From Bernardetiaceae bacterium (lineage in GTDB: Bacteria; Bacteroidota; Bacteroidia; Cytophagales; Thermoflexibacteraceae), in assembly GCA_025056255.1 (NCBI GenBank), contig JANWVT010000023.1:1-33427 (forward strand): 33,427 nt of DNA, in the 5' to 3' direction. Positions 25,772 through 33,427 of the stretch are shown here, piece by piece (the first letter of the stretch is position 1; the number at the start of each line of letters is the position of its first letter). Under the pieces are notes generated by a model that was given only the letters and a program-made list of their open reading frames with translations, was not told the DNA's origin and did not search any database. The position numbers were made by a program, and so were the translations under genes.

Positions 25772-26317
25772 ATGCGAACCTTCAATCAACTACTGCGATT
25801 GGCACAAGAAAATCAAGAAGTGGCTGTTTTCATGGTAATTGCTGCATTCCTGATTTTGCTTATTATATATTTGCTGATACGCAGCATTTTTTCGCCGCGC
25901 CGTTCTACATCAGTACCCACCACGCCTCCGGCTTATGTGCCTGTTGCAGAACTTGCAACACAACTGCGGCAAGTCGCTCAACAAGCGCTAGTTGTGTTGG
26001 AACAACTCGAACAATCTATTGCGGAGAAAGACCGCTCCATTAGTGAAAAACAGCAGTACATAGAATCTTTGAACGCACAAATTAGGCAACTGCAAGAACA
26101 GATTACTACTGCTGGCGCTGCTCCTGTTGTTTCACGTAGCGAAAGACAGACCTACGAACAAAAAATTTCTGACTTACAAAAAAACATGCAATCGAAAGCA
26201 ACAAGCAAGTGGTGGGGTGGATTTGTTTGGGGGATACTACTTGCTTTGTTGGCAGCAGCAGGCACCTATGCCTATTTAGTGCAACCTGAGTGGCTAGTCG
26301 CCTTCCTAAATCGCTGA
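25772..26317 (+). CDS. Membrane-anchored coiled-coil protein, unknown function
   Basis: A 181-aa protein with a hydrophobic helix near each end (about 17-36 and 150-170) and a predicted coiled coil between (about 58-110 and 125-142, rich in Gln and Glu with heptad-like Leu). A Pro/Ser/Thr-rich linker follows the first helix (SPRRSTSVPTTPP). No catalytic motif is visible. The topology suggests a membrane scaffold with the coil on one side. It follows the ABC exporter by 32 bases on the same strand and precedes tRNA-Trp, which has its own promoter. I do not recognise the family. Confidence 0.65.
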   Translation: MRTFNQLLRLAQENQEVAVFMVIAAFLILLIIYLLIRSIFSPRRSTSVPTTPPAYVPVAELATQLRQVAQQALVVLEQLEQSIAEKDRSISEKQQYIESLNAQIRQLQEQITTAGAAPVVSRSERQTYEQKISDLQKNMQSKATSKWWGGFVWGILLALLAAAGTYAYLVQPEWLVAFLNR

Positions 26318-26343
26318 TTTTTGCGATAAAAATGATTCAACTG

Positions 26344-26374
26344 TTTGTATATCAAAACAAAGCTATTACTTTTG
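26344..26374 (+). promoter_or_regulatory. Bacteroidota sigma-ABfr-type promoter of the tRNA-Trp/secE/nusG/rpl block
   Basis: TTTG (26344-26347) and TACTTTTG (26367-26374) are separated by exactly 19 bases, matching the Bacteroidota -33/-7 consensus TTTG-N19-TAnnTTTG. The tRNA begins 18 bases after the -7 element. This is the clearest promoter in the window and supports the phylum assignment. Confidence 0.8.
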
Positions 26375-26391
26375 CAGTCCAAAAAGTTAAA

Positions 26392-26464
<73 letters not shown>

Positions 26465-26494
26465 CAATGTCTTCATAAACAGACAGGTTAACCA

Positions 26495-26692
26495 ATGAAA
26501 AAAGTCATTGAATTCTTACGGGAATCCAAAACCGAAATGACCGAGCATGTAACATGGACAAAGTACAGCGAGTTACAAAACAACTCCATTCTTGTGCTAA
26601 TTGCTTCCTTGATTTTTGCGTTGGTTATCGGTTTGGTGGACTTCCTGTTCGACCAAGGCTTGGATTGGTTTTATAAATCTTTCCAAGGTTAA
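26495..26692 (+). CDS. secE: Preprotein translocase subunit SecE
   Basis: Essential clamp subunit of the SecYEG translocon in the inner membrane. At 65 aa it is the short single-helix form found in most bacteria, against the three-helix form of E. coli. An amphipathic N-terminal helix (KVIEFLRESKTEMTEHVTW, 3-21) contains the conserved Glu and the Trp before the hinge. The transmembrane helix spans about 31-49, and a short tail follows. Its place between tRNA-Trp and nusG is the classical secE-nusG order. Confidence 0.95.
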   Translation: MKKVIEFLRESKTEMTEHVTWTKYSELQNNSILVLIASLIFALVIGLVDFLFDQGLDWFYKSFQG

Positions 26693-26703
26693 TGCAAGTT
26701 TGA

Positions 26704-26761
26704 TTTTGCAGATTCCGGGTCTTTCTTCTCCAAGACGTGCTTCCACGGAATAAATGCAAAA
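26704..26761 (+). ncRNA. Structured leader between secE and nusG
   Basis: TTTTGCA (26704-26710) pairs with TGCAAAA (26755-26761) and ATTCCG (26712-26717) with CGGAAT (26746-26751), with a one-base bulge opposite three A. Inside, GTCTT (26719-26723) can pair with AAGAC (26732-26736). This gives about 13 outer and 5 inner pairs in the 101-base secE-nusG gap, with no T-tract after it. It is probably a processing or translational control element rather than a terminator. I do not recognise a named RNA family. Confidence 0.5.
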
Positions 26762-26793
26762 CCAAGCAAGCAATGTAAAAACTTTCGATTCCT

Positions 26794-27372
26794 ATGAGCG
26801 ACGGCAAATTGGAATGGTACTTACTTCGGGTAGTAAGCGGGCAAGAAAAAAAAGTCAAAGCTTATCTCGAAAAGGAAATTGCCATTCACAACTTGGGTGA
26901 GTATATCAGTCAGGTGCTTACCCCTTCTGAAAAAGTGTATCAAATTCGGAAAATGAAAGACGGCAAAAGTAAAAAAGTTGCCGTTGAAAAGAATTTTTTC
27001 CCAGGTTACGTATTCGTGCAGGCTAACCTGACCAACGGTGAAATTATTCACACTATTAAAAGCGTACCGGGAGTGATTAACTTTTTAGATGTGGAAGGTG
27101 CCGGACCTAATGCCAAGCCCCGTCCCATGCGCGAATCGGAAATTAACCGCATTCTCGGTAAAATAGACGATACCGACGAAAGCGAAATTAAGCATGACAT
27201 TTCTTTCCATGTCGGAGAAACCGTAAAAGTGATGGACGGTCCGTTCAATGGTTTCACTGGCACAGTGGAAGAAGTTTTTGAAGAAAAGAAAAAGCTCAAC
27301 GTGATGGTAAAGATTTTCGGAAGAAATACCCCCGTAGAGCTGAACTACATGCAAGTTTCCAAAGAACTGTAA
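26794..27372 (+). CDS. nusG: Transcription termination/antitermination protein NusG
   Basis: RNA-polymerase-bound factor that modulates pausing and couples transcription to Rho and the ribosome. The 192 aa have the NGN domain at the N-terminus ([21 protein letters not shown], 8-28, and FFPGYVFVQ) and a C-terminal KOW domain ([16 protein letters not shown]). A charged linker connects them, as in typical bacterial NusG (about 180 aa). It is separated from rplK by only four bases, so the two are translated from one message. Confidence 0.97.
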   Translation: MSDGKLEWYLLRVVSGQEKKVKAYLEKEIAIHNLGEYISQVLTPSEKVYQIRKMKDGKSKKVAVEKNFFPGYVFVQANLTNGEIIHTIKSVPGVINFLDVEGAGPNAKPRPMRESEINRILGKIDDTDESEIKHDISFHVGETVKVMDGPFNGFTGTVEEVFEEKKKLNVMVKIFGRNTPVELNYMQVSKEL

Positions 27373-27376
27373 AATT

Positions 27377-27817
27377 ATGGCAAAAGAGATAACCGGCTAT
27401 GTAAAATTGCAGGTAAAAGGCGGTCAGGCAAATCCCGCACCTCCTATCGGTCCTGCGTTGGGTAGCAAAGGGTTGAACATTATGCAGTTTTGCAAAGAGT
27501 TCAATGCCCGCACGCAAGACAAAATGGGAATGGTGCTGCCGGTAGTAATCACAGTATACTCCGACAAGTCGTTTGACTTTGTCATTAAAACGCCCCCCGC
27601 TGCAATTTTACTGATGGAAGCAGCCAAAATTAAAGGCGGCTCTCCTGCGCCCAATCGAAACAAAGTGGGTTCTGTTACTTGGGATCAGATTAAAACAATT
27701 GCCGAAACCAAAATGCCCGACCTGAACTGTTTTACTCTTGAATCTGCTATGAAAATGGTGGCAGGTACCGCGCGCAGCATGGGCCTAACCATTACAGGCA
27801 AAGCTCCTTGGGCATAA
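27377..27817 (+). CDS. rplK: 50S ribosomal protein L11
   Basis: Binds 23S rRNA at the GTPase-associated centre and is needed for RelA/EF-G function. The 146 aa show the N-terminal proline-rich segment ([24 protein letters not shown]), the linker, and the C-terminal rRNA-binding domain ending [12 protein letters not shown]. Length and both domains are normal. It lies four bases after nusG and 40 bases before rplA. Confidence 0.98.
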   Translation: MAKEITGYVKLQVKGGQANPAPPIGPALGSKGLNIMQFCKEFNARTQDKMGMVLPVVITVYSDKSFDFVIKTPPAAILLMEAAKIKGGSPAPNRNKVGSVTWDQIKTIAETKMPDLNCFTLESAMKMVAGTARSMGLTITGKAPWA

Positions 27818-27857
27818 CGTAAGTGTTTTTCATGCAAACTGAAATTGGAACTGCAAA

Positions 27858-28556
27858 ATGGGAAAATTGACGAAAAAGCAAAAAGAAGCGCTTACAAAAT
27901 ATAATCCTGCAAAGGAATATACGCTCGAAGAAGCTTCTGCTCTGGTAAAAGAGGTGAACTACGCCAAATTTGACGCTTCTGTAGACATAGATGTGCGTCT
28001 GGGTGTAGATCCTCGCAAAGCTGATCAAATGGTGCGCGGCGTAGTAGCCTTGCCGCACGGTACGGGCAAGCAAGTACGTGTGTTGGTATTATGTACACCA
28101 GACAAAGAGGCAGAAGCCCGCGAAGCAGGTGCCGACTATGTAGGGCTAGATGAATTTATTGCCAAAATAGAGGGCGGATGGACAGATGTGGATGTAATTA
28201 TTACCATGCCCACTGTGATGGCAAAAATAGGTAAACTGGGTCGCATATTAGGTCCACGCGGCTTGATGCCTAATCCTAAGTCGGGAACTGTAACAATGGA
28301 AATTGGAAAGGCGGTTCGTGAAGTAAAACAAGGTAAAATCGACTTCAAAGTTGATAAAACCGGTATCATTCACACCAGTATTGGAAAAGTTTCGTTTTCC
28401 CCTGAGCAACTGCGCGACAATGCCAAGGAAGTGCTCACTACGATAATGAAACTGAAACCTTCTACTGCCAAGGGTACTTACATTAAAAGTATTCACCTTT
28501 CCAGCACCATGAGCCCCGGCATAAAGGTGGACAAAACAAGCATTCCCGGACTGTAA
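27858..28556 (+). CDS. rplA: 50S ribosomal protein L1
   Basis: Forms the L1 stalk of the large subunit that moves E-site tRNA, and in many bacteria represses its own mRNA. The 232 aa have the two-domain L1 layout, with the hinge-region signature [19 protein letters not shown] and a C-terminal [15 protein letters not shown]. The length is usual (about 230). The ATG lies 40 bases after rplK and the stop 12 bases before rplJ. No clear L1-binding leader was identified. Confidence 0.98.
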   Translation: MGKLTKKQKEALTKYNPAKEYTLEEASALVKEVNYAKFDASVDIDVRLGVDPRKADQMVRGVVALPHGTGKQVRVLVLCTPDKEAEAREAGADYVGLDEFIAKIEGGWTDVDVIITMPTVMAKIGKLGRILGPRGLMPNPKSGTVTMEIGKAVREVKQGKIDFKVDKTGIIHTSIGKVSFSPEQLRDNAKEVLTTIMKLKPSTAKGTYIKSIHLSSTMSPGIKVDKTSIPGL

Positions 28557-28568
28557 AACACTCAAGAC

Positions 28569-29114
28569 ATGACAAGGGAAGAAAAATTTGCAATCGTAGA
28601 ACAACTGACCAAAAAGCTCTCTAATACGCCCAATTTTTATATCACCGATGCAGCCGGCATGACTGTAGCCGAAGTAAATCAGTTTCGCCGCATGTGCTTT
28701 CAAAAAGGCATCGAGTATCGGGTGGTGAAAAATTCGCTGATTAAGAAAGCTTTACAAGGTCTTGGAAAAGGTGATTTTACCCCGTTTGAAGGCAAGGTAT
28801 TAAAAGGCTTTTCTGGTATCATATTTTCACCGGAAAATCCTAAGCTTCCTGCCGAAGTGCTGAAAGAGTTTCGCAAGCAATCTGGTAATAAGGACAACCC
28901 CAAGCCACTGCTGAAAGGTGCATGCATCGATTTTGACCTTTTCATTGGCGATGACCAACTAGATACGCTTGCCAAGTTGAAATCTAAGTCAGACCTTATC
29001 GGGGAAATTATCGGCTTGTTACAATCACCTGTTCAAAATGTTATCGGTGCGCTGCAAAGCGGCGGAAATATCCTGCATGGTGTATTAAAAACCTTGGAGG
29101 AAAGAGCACAGTAG
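28569..29114 (+). CDS. rplJ: 50S ribosomal protein L10
   Basis: Base of the L7/L12 stalk; the N-terminal domain holds the rRNA and the C-terminal helix carries L7/L12 dimers. The 181 aa include YITDAAGMTVAEVNQFR and the conserved EYRVVKNSLIKKAL. The C-terminal helix (about 145-181) is long enough for two or three L7/L12 dimers. Only 12 bases separate it from rplA, so the classical L10 leader site, if present, must overlap the rplA end. A small hairpin spans its stop codon. Confidence 0.97.
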   Translation: MTREEKFAIVEQLTKKLSNTPNFYITDAAGMTVAEVNQFRRMCFQKGIEYRVVKNSLIKKALQGLGKGDFTPFEGKVLKGFSGIIFSPENPKLPAEVLKEFRKQSGNKDNPKPLLKGACIDFDLFIGDDQLDTLAKLKSKSDLIGEIIGLLQSPVQNVIGALQSGGNILHGVLKTLEERAQ

Positions 29115-29129
29115 TCGCTCTGAGACTAC
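29111..29129 (+). promoter_or_regulatory. Hairpin at the rplJ stop codon
   Basis: GTAGTC (29111-29116) pairs with GACTAC (29124-29129) over a seven-base loop that includes the end of the rplJ stop region, followed 17 bases later by a T-run (29147-29153). It may act as a partial terminator or as a processing site that sets the rplJ/rplL ratio. Weak by itself. Confidence 0.35.
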
Positions 29130-29180
29130 CTCGAACATTCAAATTGTTTTTTTATCCACTCAGAAAATAATTGAAAGAAA

Positions 29181-29567
29181 ATGGCAGATCTGAAAGCATT
29201 CGCCGAGCAATTAGTTAATTTAACTGTTAAAGAAGTTAATGAGTTAGCTCAAATTCTTGAAAATGAGTATGGTATTAAACCTGCCGCTGCTGCTCCTGTA
29301 ATGGTAGCGGGCGCTGCAGGTGCAGGTGCAGGTGCCGCTGAGGCTCCGGCTGAAAAAACATCTTTCGATGTTATTTTGAAGTCTGGTGGCGCTAATAAAT
29401 TGGCTGTTGTGAAGCTAGTAAAAGACTTGACTGGCTTGGGCTTGAAAGAAGCTAAAGAATTGGTTGATACTGCTCCGAAGCCTTTGAAAGAAGGTATTGC
29501 CAAAGCTGAAGCTGAAGAGTTAGCTAAAAAATTGCAGGAAGCTGGTGCCGAGGTTGAAATTAAGTAA
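29181..29567 (+). CDS. rplL: 50S ribosomal protein L7/L12
   Basis: Multi-copy stalk protein recruiting translation GTPases. The 128 aa comprise the N-terminal dimerisation domain, an Ala/Gly-rich hinge (about 35-55) and the C-terminal domain with [20 protein letters not shown]. The hinge DNA contains three exact copies of GCAGGT (29316-29333), encoding Ala-Gly repeats and a likely spot for replication slippage. An A-rich segment (GAAAGAAA) precedes the ATG. A strong terminator follows, and rpoB is not downstream. Confidence 0.97.
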   Translation: MADLKAFAEQLVNLTVKEVNELAQILENEYGIKPAAAAPVMVAGAAGAGAGAAEAPAEKTSFDVILKSGGANKLAVVKLVKDLTGLGLKEAKELVDTAPKPLKEGIAKAEAEELAKKLQEAGAEVEIK

Positions 29568-29587
29568 ATTCCCCAACGTATAAATGC

Positions 29588-29629
29588 AAAGAGGCTGTTT
29601 CTTTTACGAAGAATACAGCCTCTTTTTTA
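29588..29629 (+). terminator. Rho-independent terminator of the rplKAJL operon
   Basis: AAAGAGGCTGT (29588-29598) pairs fully with ACAGCCTCTTT (29615-29625), an 11-bp stem with a 16-base loop, running into a seven-base T-tract (29623-29629). It starts 20 bases after the rplL stop. Its A-rich left arm could also serve the convergent GMC gene. Confidence 0.85.
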
Positions 29630-29661
29630 TTTCACAATCTCTTCAACAAAAGAGCAAATAG

Positions 29662-31380
29662 TTACAGGTTGCCTTTTTTCATTTCACTTACTGCGTAGTC
29701 GCAAGCACGTGCCGTGAACGCCATGTAGGTAAGTGAAGGATTCTGACAAGCCGAAGAAGTCATAAACGAACCGTCTGTGATAAATACGTTAGGTACTGCC
29801 CACATTTGGTTGTATTTGTTTAACACAGAGGTTTTAGGGTCGCGCCCCATGCGAGCAGTCCCCATTTCATGAATACCCATACCGGGATAAGAGCCTGCAT
29901 CATAAGTCTTTACATTTTTCAATCCGGCAGCTTCTAGCATTTCTGCTGCATCGTTCATCATATCTTTGCGCATGAGTCGTTCATTTTCCTTGAACTCACA
30001 ATCAATTATTAAAGTGGGCAAGCCCCATTTGTCAAGTTTTTCGCGATTCAAAGTAACTTTATTTTCATAGTAGGGCAGGCACTCGCCAAAAGCAGTAATA
30101 CCCATTGTCCATATGCCGGGTTCTGAGAGCTCATCTTTAAAGTCTGCACCAAAACCCATTTCGGCAATACCACGCTGCCATCCTTTTCGGCTTGCTCCCC
30201 CCTGATAGCCAAAGCCACGCAAGTATTCGCGTTTGTCATTGCCAATATTGCGGAACCGCGCGATGTAAATGCCGTTTGCACGACGCCCCATGTAGTAATC
30301 TTCGCGGTGGTCATCGCTTTCACCAGTTGCCCCAATGCGGAAATGATGGTCCATCAAATTATGACCGACCTGCCCACTATCGTTGCCTAAACCATTGGGG
30401 AATCGGTTAGAAGTAGAATTGAGCAAGATGTGGGTTGTCCACAGGGTAGAGGCATTGAGGAAAATAATTTTGGCATAATACTCTATTACCTCTTTTGTTT
30501 CTGCATCAATCACGCGCACACCTTTGGCTCTACCTTTCTGCTCGTCGTAGATTACTTCGGAAACCACAGAGAGGGGGCGCAAAGTCAGGTTGCCTGTTTT
30601 CATAGCTGCAGGCAAAGTGGCAGACTGCGTACTGAAATATGCACCATAAGCACACCCACGATGGCAGAGATTGCGGTATTGGCAAGCACCGCGTCCATTA
30701 TGCGGTTGGGTAAGATTAGCTACCCGACCAATAGTCATGATGCGCCCCTTGAAATTCTGTTTAATGCGCGCTGCTACTTGTTTTTCTACGCAATTCATTT
30801 GCATTGGCGGAAGAAACTGTCCGTCGGGCAATTGCTCCAACCCTTCATTTTGTCCACTGATACCAGCAAAGCGTTCTACATAGTCATACCAAGGAGCAAT
30901 TTCCTCATAGCGCACTGGCCAATCTACAGCAATACCTTCCTTAGCATTGGCTTCAAAGTCCATTGGACTGAGGCGGTAACTTTGCCGACCCCACATAATA
31001 GACCTTCCGCCGACAATGTTAGGACGATACCAATCGAAGCGCTTGATTTCTGTGTAGGGCGCATCTAAATCATTAAACCAATACTTATGGTTAGATTCTT
31101 GATAAGGATAATCGCGACTCAAGTAAGGGTGTGTACGGCGTTGTTCATCAGTGAGGCGTCCACGATATTTGAAATCCCATGGAAATTTAAAGGCTGTTTC
31201 ATAGCCTTTTCCGTGCTCCAAATTCCACCCGCGGTCAAGCAAAAGCACTTTTAGTCCTTTTTCGGTAAGTTCTTTGGCTGCCCACCCGCCGCTAATACCT
31301 GAGCCAACTACAATGGCATCATAAGTGTTGCGCTGTTCAGCACGAAGATTTAAATAAGGAGATTCTATGATTGTTGACAT
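29662..31380 (-). CDS. GMC-family oxidoreductase
   Basis: FAD-dependent oxidoreductase of the glucose-methanol-choline family, most like the large subunit of membrane gluconate/sugar dehydrogenases. The FAD Rossmann motif is VGSGISGG (25-32). A substrate-domain segment GGRSIMWG follows (about 124-131), and the C-terminal catalytic region has HEMGTARMG and TDGSFMTSSACQNPSLT, where the active-site His and Asn usually lie. The 572 aa are normal length. It has no signal peptide and would travel with the Tat-signal partner encoded 68 bases upstream. The usual third, cytochrome c subunit is not next to them, so the electron acceptor is unclear. Substrate unknown (sugar or polyol). Confidence 0.9.
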   Translation of the reverse strand: MSTIIESPYLNLRAEQRNTYDAIVVGSGISGGWAAKELTEKGLKVLLLDRGWNLEHGKGYETAFKFPWDFKYRGRLTDEQRRTHPYLSRDYPYQESNHKYWFNDLDAPYTEIKRFDWYRPNIVGGRSIMWGRQSYRLSPMDFEANAKEGIAVDWPVRYEEIAPWYDYVERFAGISGQNEGLEQLPDGQFLPPMQMNCVEKQVAARIKQNFKGRIMTIGRVANLTQPHNGRGACQYRNLCHRGCAYGAYFSTQSATLPAAMKTGNLTLRPLSVVSEVIYDEQKGRAKGVRVIDAETKEVIEYYAKIIFLNASTLWTTHILLNSTSNRFPNGLGNDSGQVGHNLMDHHFRIGATGESDDHREDYYMGRRANGIYIARFRNIGNDKREYLRGFGYQGGASRKGWQRGIAEMGFGADFKDELSEPGIWTMGITAFGECLPYYENKVTLNREKLDKWGLPTLIIDCEFKENERLMRKDMMNDAAEMLEAAGLKNVKTYDAGSYPGMGIHEMGTARMGRDPKTSVLNKYNQMWAVPNVFITDGSFMTSSACQNPSLTYMAFTARACDYAVSEMKKGNL

Positions 31381-31448
31381 ACTTAATACTTATTTACTGG
31401 TGTTTTTTGTTAAAAGGAAGTCTTGTGAAATTGTGAGTAAAGATGTTG

Positions 31449-32045
31449 CTAAGTTGCCCATGCTTTGTCTCCTTTTTTATAAGGAATGCAGCCTTCAAAT
31501 TTACCGGGTACATGCTGATAGCGGAGTGCTTGCGTGCAACCGGGTTCAGAGGTAAAATAACCGAGCAGCGTTAGTTCTTTAATCATACGCCAAAATCGGG
31601 GGTTCATATCTGAAATATCAAACCAAAGATTGACATTGTTCTCGTCTATTTCTTTACGACTGAAGTGCCACTGTGCCTCTAAGCCTTTCAATATTTCAGT
31701 TCGCTGCGCTGCACTGAGGAGTTCAAAGTTTTTGCCAAATCGTTTGCGACTGTTTTGTTGAATGCTTTTTAGCCCATCTGTAAAAATTTTTTGCTCGTCA
31801 GCATTATAACAGTCGCTCACAACATCCGAAATAAATTGCGGGACTTTCGCATCTTTAGCTCCTGGCGTTTTAGTGCGGGGAATAATTGTTTCGGCTACTT
31901 CAGCTACTAAACGCATTTGTTCAGCAGTTAATACCGAGTTGCCACTTCTTTGGTAGTTTTCCAACGCTATTGCAAGCGAAGGGACTGTTAGCGCACCACC
32001 CATCATGATGGCAACCCGTTGGATAGCATCTCTGCGAGTCATCAT
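31449..32045 (-). CDS. Gluconate 2-dehydrogenase subunit 3 family protein (Tat substrate)
   Basis: Small partner of GMC dehydrogenases (PF13618). The start is placed at the ATG pair 32045/32042 because MMTRRDAIQRVAIMMGGALTV begins there: a twin-arginine signal (Arg4-Arg5) with a hydrophobic core and a cleavage-like region near 25. The longer open frame upstream adds residues with no family fit. The mature helical domain carries AEVAETIIPRTKTPGAKDAKV and ends in GYFTSEPGCTQALRYQHVPG, typical of the family. It precedes the GMC gene on the same strand. It probably escorts the folded flavoprotein through Tat. Confidence 0.88.
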   Translation of the reverse strand: MMTRRDAIQRVAIMMGGALTVPSLAIALENYQRSGNSVLTAEQMRLVAEVAETIIPRTKTPGAKDAKVPQFISDVVSDCYNADEQKIFTDGLKSIQQNSRKRFGKNFELLSAAQRTEILKGLEAQWHFSRKEIDENNVNLWFDISDMNPRFWRMIKELTLLGYFTSEPGCTQALRYQHVPGKFEGCIPYKKGDKAWAT

Positions 32046-32171
32046 AAGCGTTATAACATTTAATAATCCATATTTCCTCAATTTAAAAAAATTTGTGTTT
32101 AAAAAACAACCTTGTTGCAAACTACAAAAATTGATTAGAAATTAGTATCTCATTCTAACCCCATTAGAACT

Positions 32172-32642
32172 ATGTTGAAAGTAGGCGATAAGGCTCCTGC
32201 CTTTACATTATTCAATACAGACAAGCAACCAGTAAGCCTGACTGATTTGCATAATGGAAAAAACGTAGTGTTGTTGTTTTTCCCACTTGCCTTCACGAGC
32301 GTATGTACTACGGAACTTTGTACTATGCGCGACAATATGGAAAAGTATAATAGTTTAAATGCTAATGTAGTAGGAATTTCTGTTGATTCTGTATTTACAT
32401 TAGCAAAATTTAAGGAGCAAGAAAGATTAAACTTTACGCTTCTATCGGATTTTAATAAAGAAGTAGCAACAGCCTATGATGCAATTTACGGTGATTTTGT
32501 ATTAGGTATGAAAGGTGTTGCTAAGCGTTCAGCTTTCGTAGTAGACAAAAAGGGTATTATCCGCTATGTTGAAGTGCTGGAATCTGCTGGCGACCTTCCC
32601 AACTTTGCAGCCATTCAGCAAACATTGGAAAGTTTACAATAA
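32172..32642 (+). CDS. Peroxiredoxin (AhpC/TSA family, AhpE/PrxQ-like)
   Basis: Thiol peroxidase of 156 aa reducing peroxides with thioredoxin or a similar donor. The thioredoxin-fold motif PLAFTSVC gives the peroxidatic Cys45 with Thr42 (PxxxTxxC). A second cysteine, Cys50, lies four residues later (CTTELC), the spacing of the resolving Cys in PrxQ/BCP. The rest of the sequence (LSDFNKEVATAYDA, KRSAFVVDKKGIIRY) looks AhpE-like. It diverges from the Tat partner gene by 126 bases and is followed by its own hairpin terminator. Confidence 0.93.
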   Translation: MLKVGDKAPAFTLFNTDKQPVSLTDLHNGKNVVLLFFPLAFTSVCTTELCTMRDNMEKYNSLNANVVGISVDSVFTLAKFKEQERLNFTLLSDFNKEVATAYDAIYGDFVLGMKGVAKRSAFVVDKKGIIRYVEVLESAGDLPNFAAIQQTLESLQ

Positions 32643-32662
32643 GTAACACAGATTTACTGCTG

Positions 32663-32699
32663 TTGTTGCTTTTATTAGCAACAAATGCTAGCTTTTTTT
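32663..32699 (+). terminator. Hairpin terminator after the peroxiredoxin gene
   Basis: TTGTTGCT (32663-32670) pairs with AGCAACAA (32677-32684) over a six-base loop, and a T-run (32693-32699) follows eight bases later after a small GCTAGC palindrome. The gap between stem and T-tract weakens it slightly as an intrinsic terminator. Confidence 0.6.
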
Positions 32700-32745
32700 G
32701 TTTGTAAACATTACTCGTCAATTAAATTTCATATACATTTCACAA

Positions 32746-32760
32746 ACACATTCTATGTGT
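32746..32760. repeat. Short palindrome upstream of the AAA-ATPase-like gene
   Basis: ACACAT and ATGTGT flank a three-base TCT loop, 57 bases before the ATG at 32818. It is an exact six-base dyad in an AT-rich promoter region and could be an operator; function is not shown. Confidence 0.3.
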
Positions 32761-32817
32761 ACGTGATATTTGAATGCCTTAGATGACTTATTTGGGGATT
32801 TTTATCTAATTTTCCTT

Positions 32818-33427
32818 ATGATTCAGAAATATCCCATCGGCATTCAGGATTTTGGCGAGCTACGCAAGGGCGGCTATGTGTACATAGACAAAACGCCGGA
32901 TATTTTCCGTTTGATAGACCAAGGCAAGTACTACTTTCTTTCTCGTCCGCGTCGTTTTGGCAAGTCGCTGCTGCTCAGCACGATGAAGGAGGTGTTTTTG
33001 GGCAATCAAGCGCTGTTCAAAGGGTTGTGGATAGCAGATAAAATCGACTGGCAGCGCAAAAGCCCCGTGATTTATTTAGATTTTAGTCAGCTTACTTATC
33101 AATCTGCTGACCTGAAAAACAAAATCATCACCGAGTTATGCAAAATAGCAGCTACATACAAGGTAAGTATTAGCGGTGTAGATGTGGGCGATTATTTGAG
33201 AGAGCTCATTTTGCAAGTTTATGAGCAACACGGGCAAGTTGTTGTGTTAGTAGATGAATATGACAAGCCGATTATTGACTTTTTAGAGCAACCCGAACAA
33301 GCCGTTTTTCATCGAGAACTGCTTAAAAACTTGTACTCACCGGTGAAAGGCTTAGACCCCTACATTCGCTTTTTCTTTCTCACGGGCGTTTCGCGGTTCA
33401 GCAAAGTGTCTATTTTCTCGGACTTGA
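32818..33427 (+). CDS. AAA-ATPase-like domain protein (PF09820; DUF1703 family), 3' end outside the window
   Basis: The ATG at 32818 opens a frame of 203 codons with no stop before the window ends. The product starts MIQKYPIGIQDFGELRKGGY and shows the hallmark YIDKT, Walker A as RPRRFGKSLLLST (about 42-54) and Walker B as VVVLVDEYDKP (about 142-152), the layout of the AAA-ATPase-like family. Complete members usually carry a C-terminal PD-(D/E)XK nuclease domain (DUF1703), which would lie beyond the edge. Such genes occur in many copies per genome in Bacteroidota and have no firmly established role; mobile or defence-related functions are suspected. No transposase or terminal repeat is seen here. 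Confidence 0.9.
   Translation, partial: MIQKYPIGIQDFGELRKGGYVYIDKTPDIFRLIDQGKYYFLSRPRRFGKSLLLSTMKEVFLGNQALFKGLWIADKIDWQRKSPVIYLDFSQLTYQSADLKNKIITELCKIAATYKVSISGVDVGDYLRELILQVYEQHGQVVVLVDEYDKPIIDFLEQPEQAVFHRELLKNLYSPVKGLDPYIRFFFLTGVSRFSKVSIFSDL

Overview
The window reads as chromosomal DNA of a Bacteroidota bacterium, most likely of the Cytophagales type. Four things point there: a textbook Bacteroidota promoter (TTTG, 19 bases, TACTTTTG) in front of tRNA-Trp; starts preceded by A-rich sequence rather than strong Shine-Dalgarno motifs; the tRNA-Trp, secE, nusG, rplKAJL block; and accessory families common in that phylum (GMC oxidoreductase with a Tat-exported subunit-3 partner, CRY-DASH, kynureninase, an AAA-ATPase-like/DUF1703-type protein). 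The species cannot be named from the sequence alone.

Layout. 1-3.7 kb: the C-terminal end of a sensor histidine kinase, then (minus strand) a YqhD-like alcohol dehydrogenase and glycerol-3-phosphate dehydrogenase. 3.8-6.3 kb: an unrecognised 155-aa gene converges on a two-gene ATPase plus TOPRIM-like module, the best candidate here for a little-described defence-type system. 6.4-12.2 kb: CRY-DASH, a flippase-like membrane protein, the recQ-scpA pair and pterin dehydratase. 12.3-14.4 kb: kynureninase and an orphan NarL-type response regulator. 14.4-16.5 kb: an AT-rich stretch opening with an 11-bp perfect inverted repeat and carrying one large multi-pass membrane protein that looks acquired. 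16.5-20.7 kb: a TrpF-like protein with both catalytic residues changed, a putative lipoprotein, lumazine synthase and an RND/MMPL transporter. 20.7-26.3 kb: ornithine aminotransferase, a small membrane protein, citrate synthase, an ABC exporter half-transporter with Asp at the catalytic Glu position, and a coiled-coil membrane protein. 26.3-29.6 kb: tRNA-Trp, secE, nusG, rplK, rplA, rplJ and rplL, closed by a strong terminator; rpoB does not follow. 29.6-32.1 kb: GMC oxidoreductase and its Tat partner on the minus strand. 32.2 kb to the end: a peroxiredoxin and the start of an AAA-ATPase-like gene that runs off the window.

How the genes fit together. The ribosomal/transcription-factor block is the only long functional operon. 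recQ-scpA (2-3 bases apart) and the ATPase-TOPRIM pair (3 bases apart) are clearly co-expressed. Most others are single housekeeping or catabolic genes. No rRNA, CRISPR array, transposase, integrase or phage structural gene was seen. No gene-free stretch exceeds 300 bases; the longest is 14419-14677, described below.
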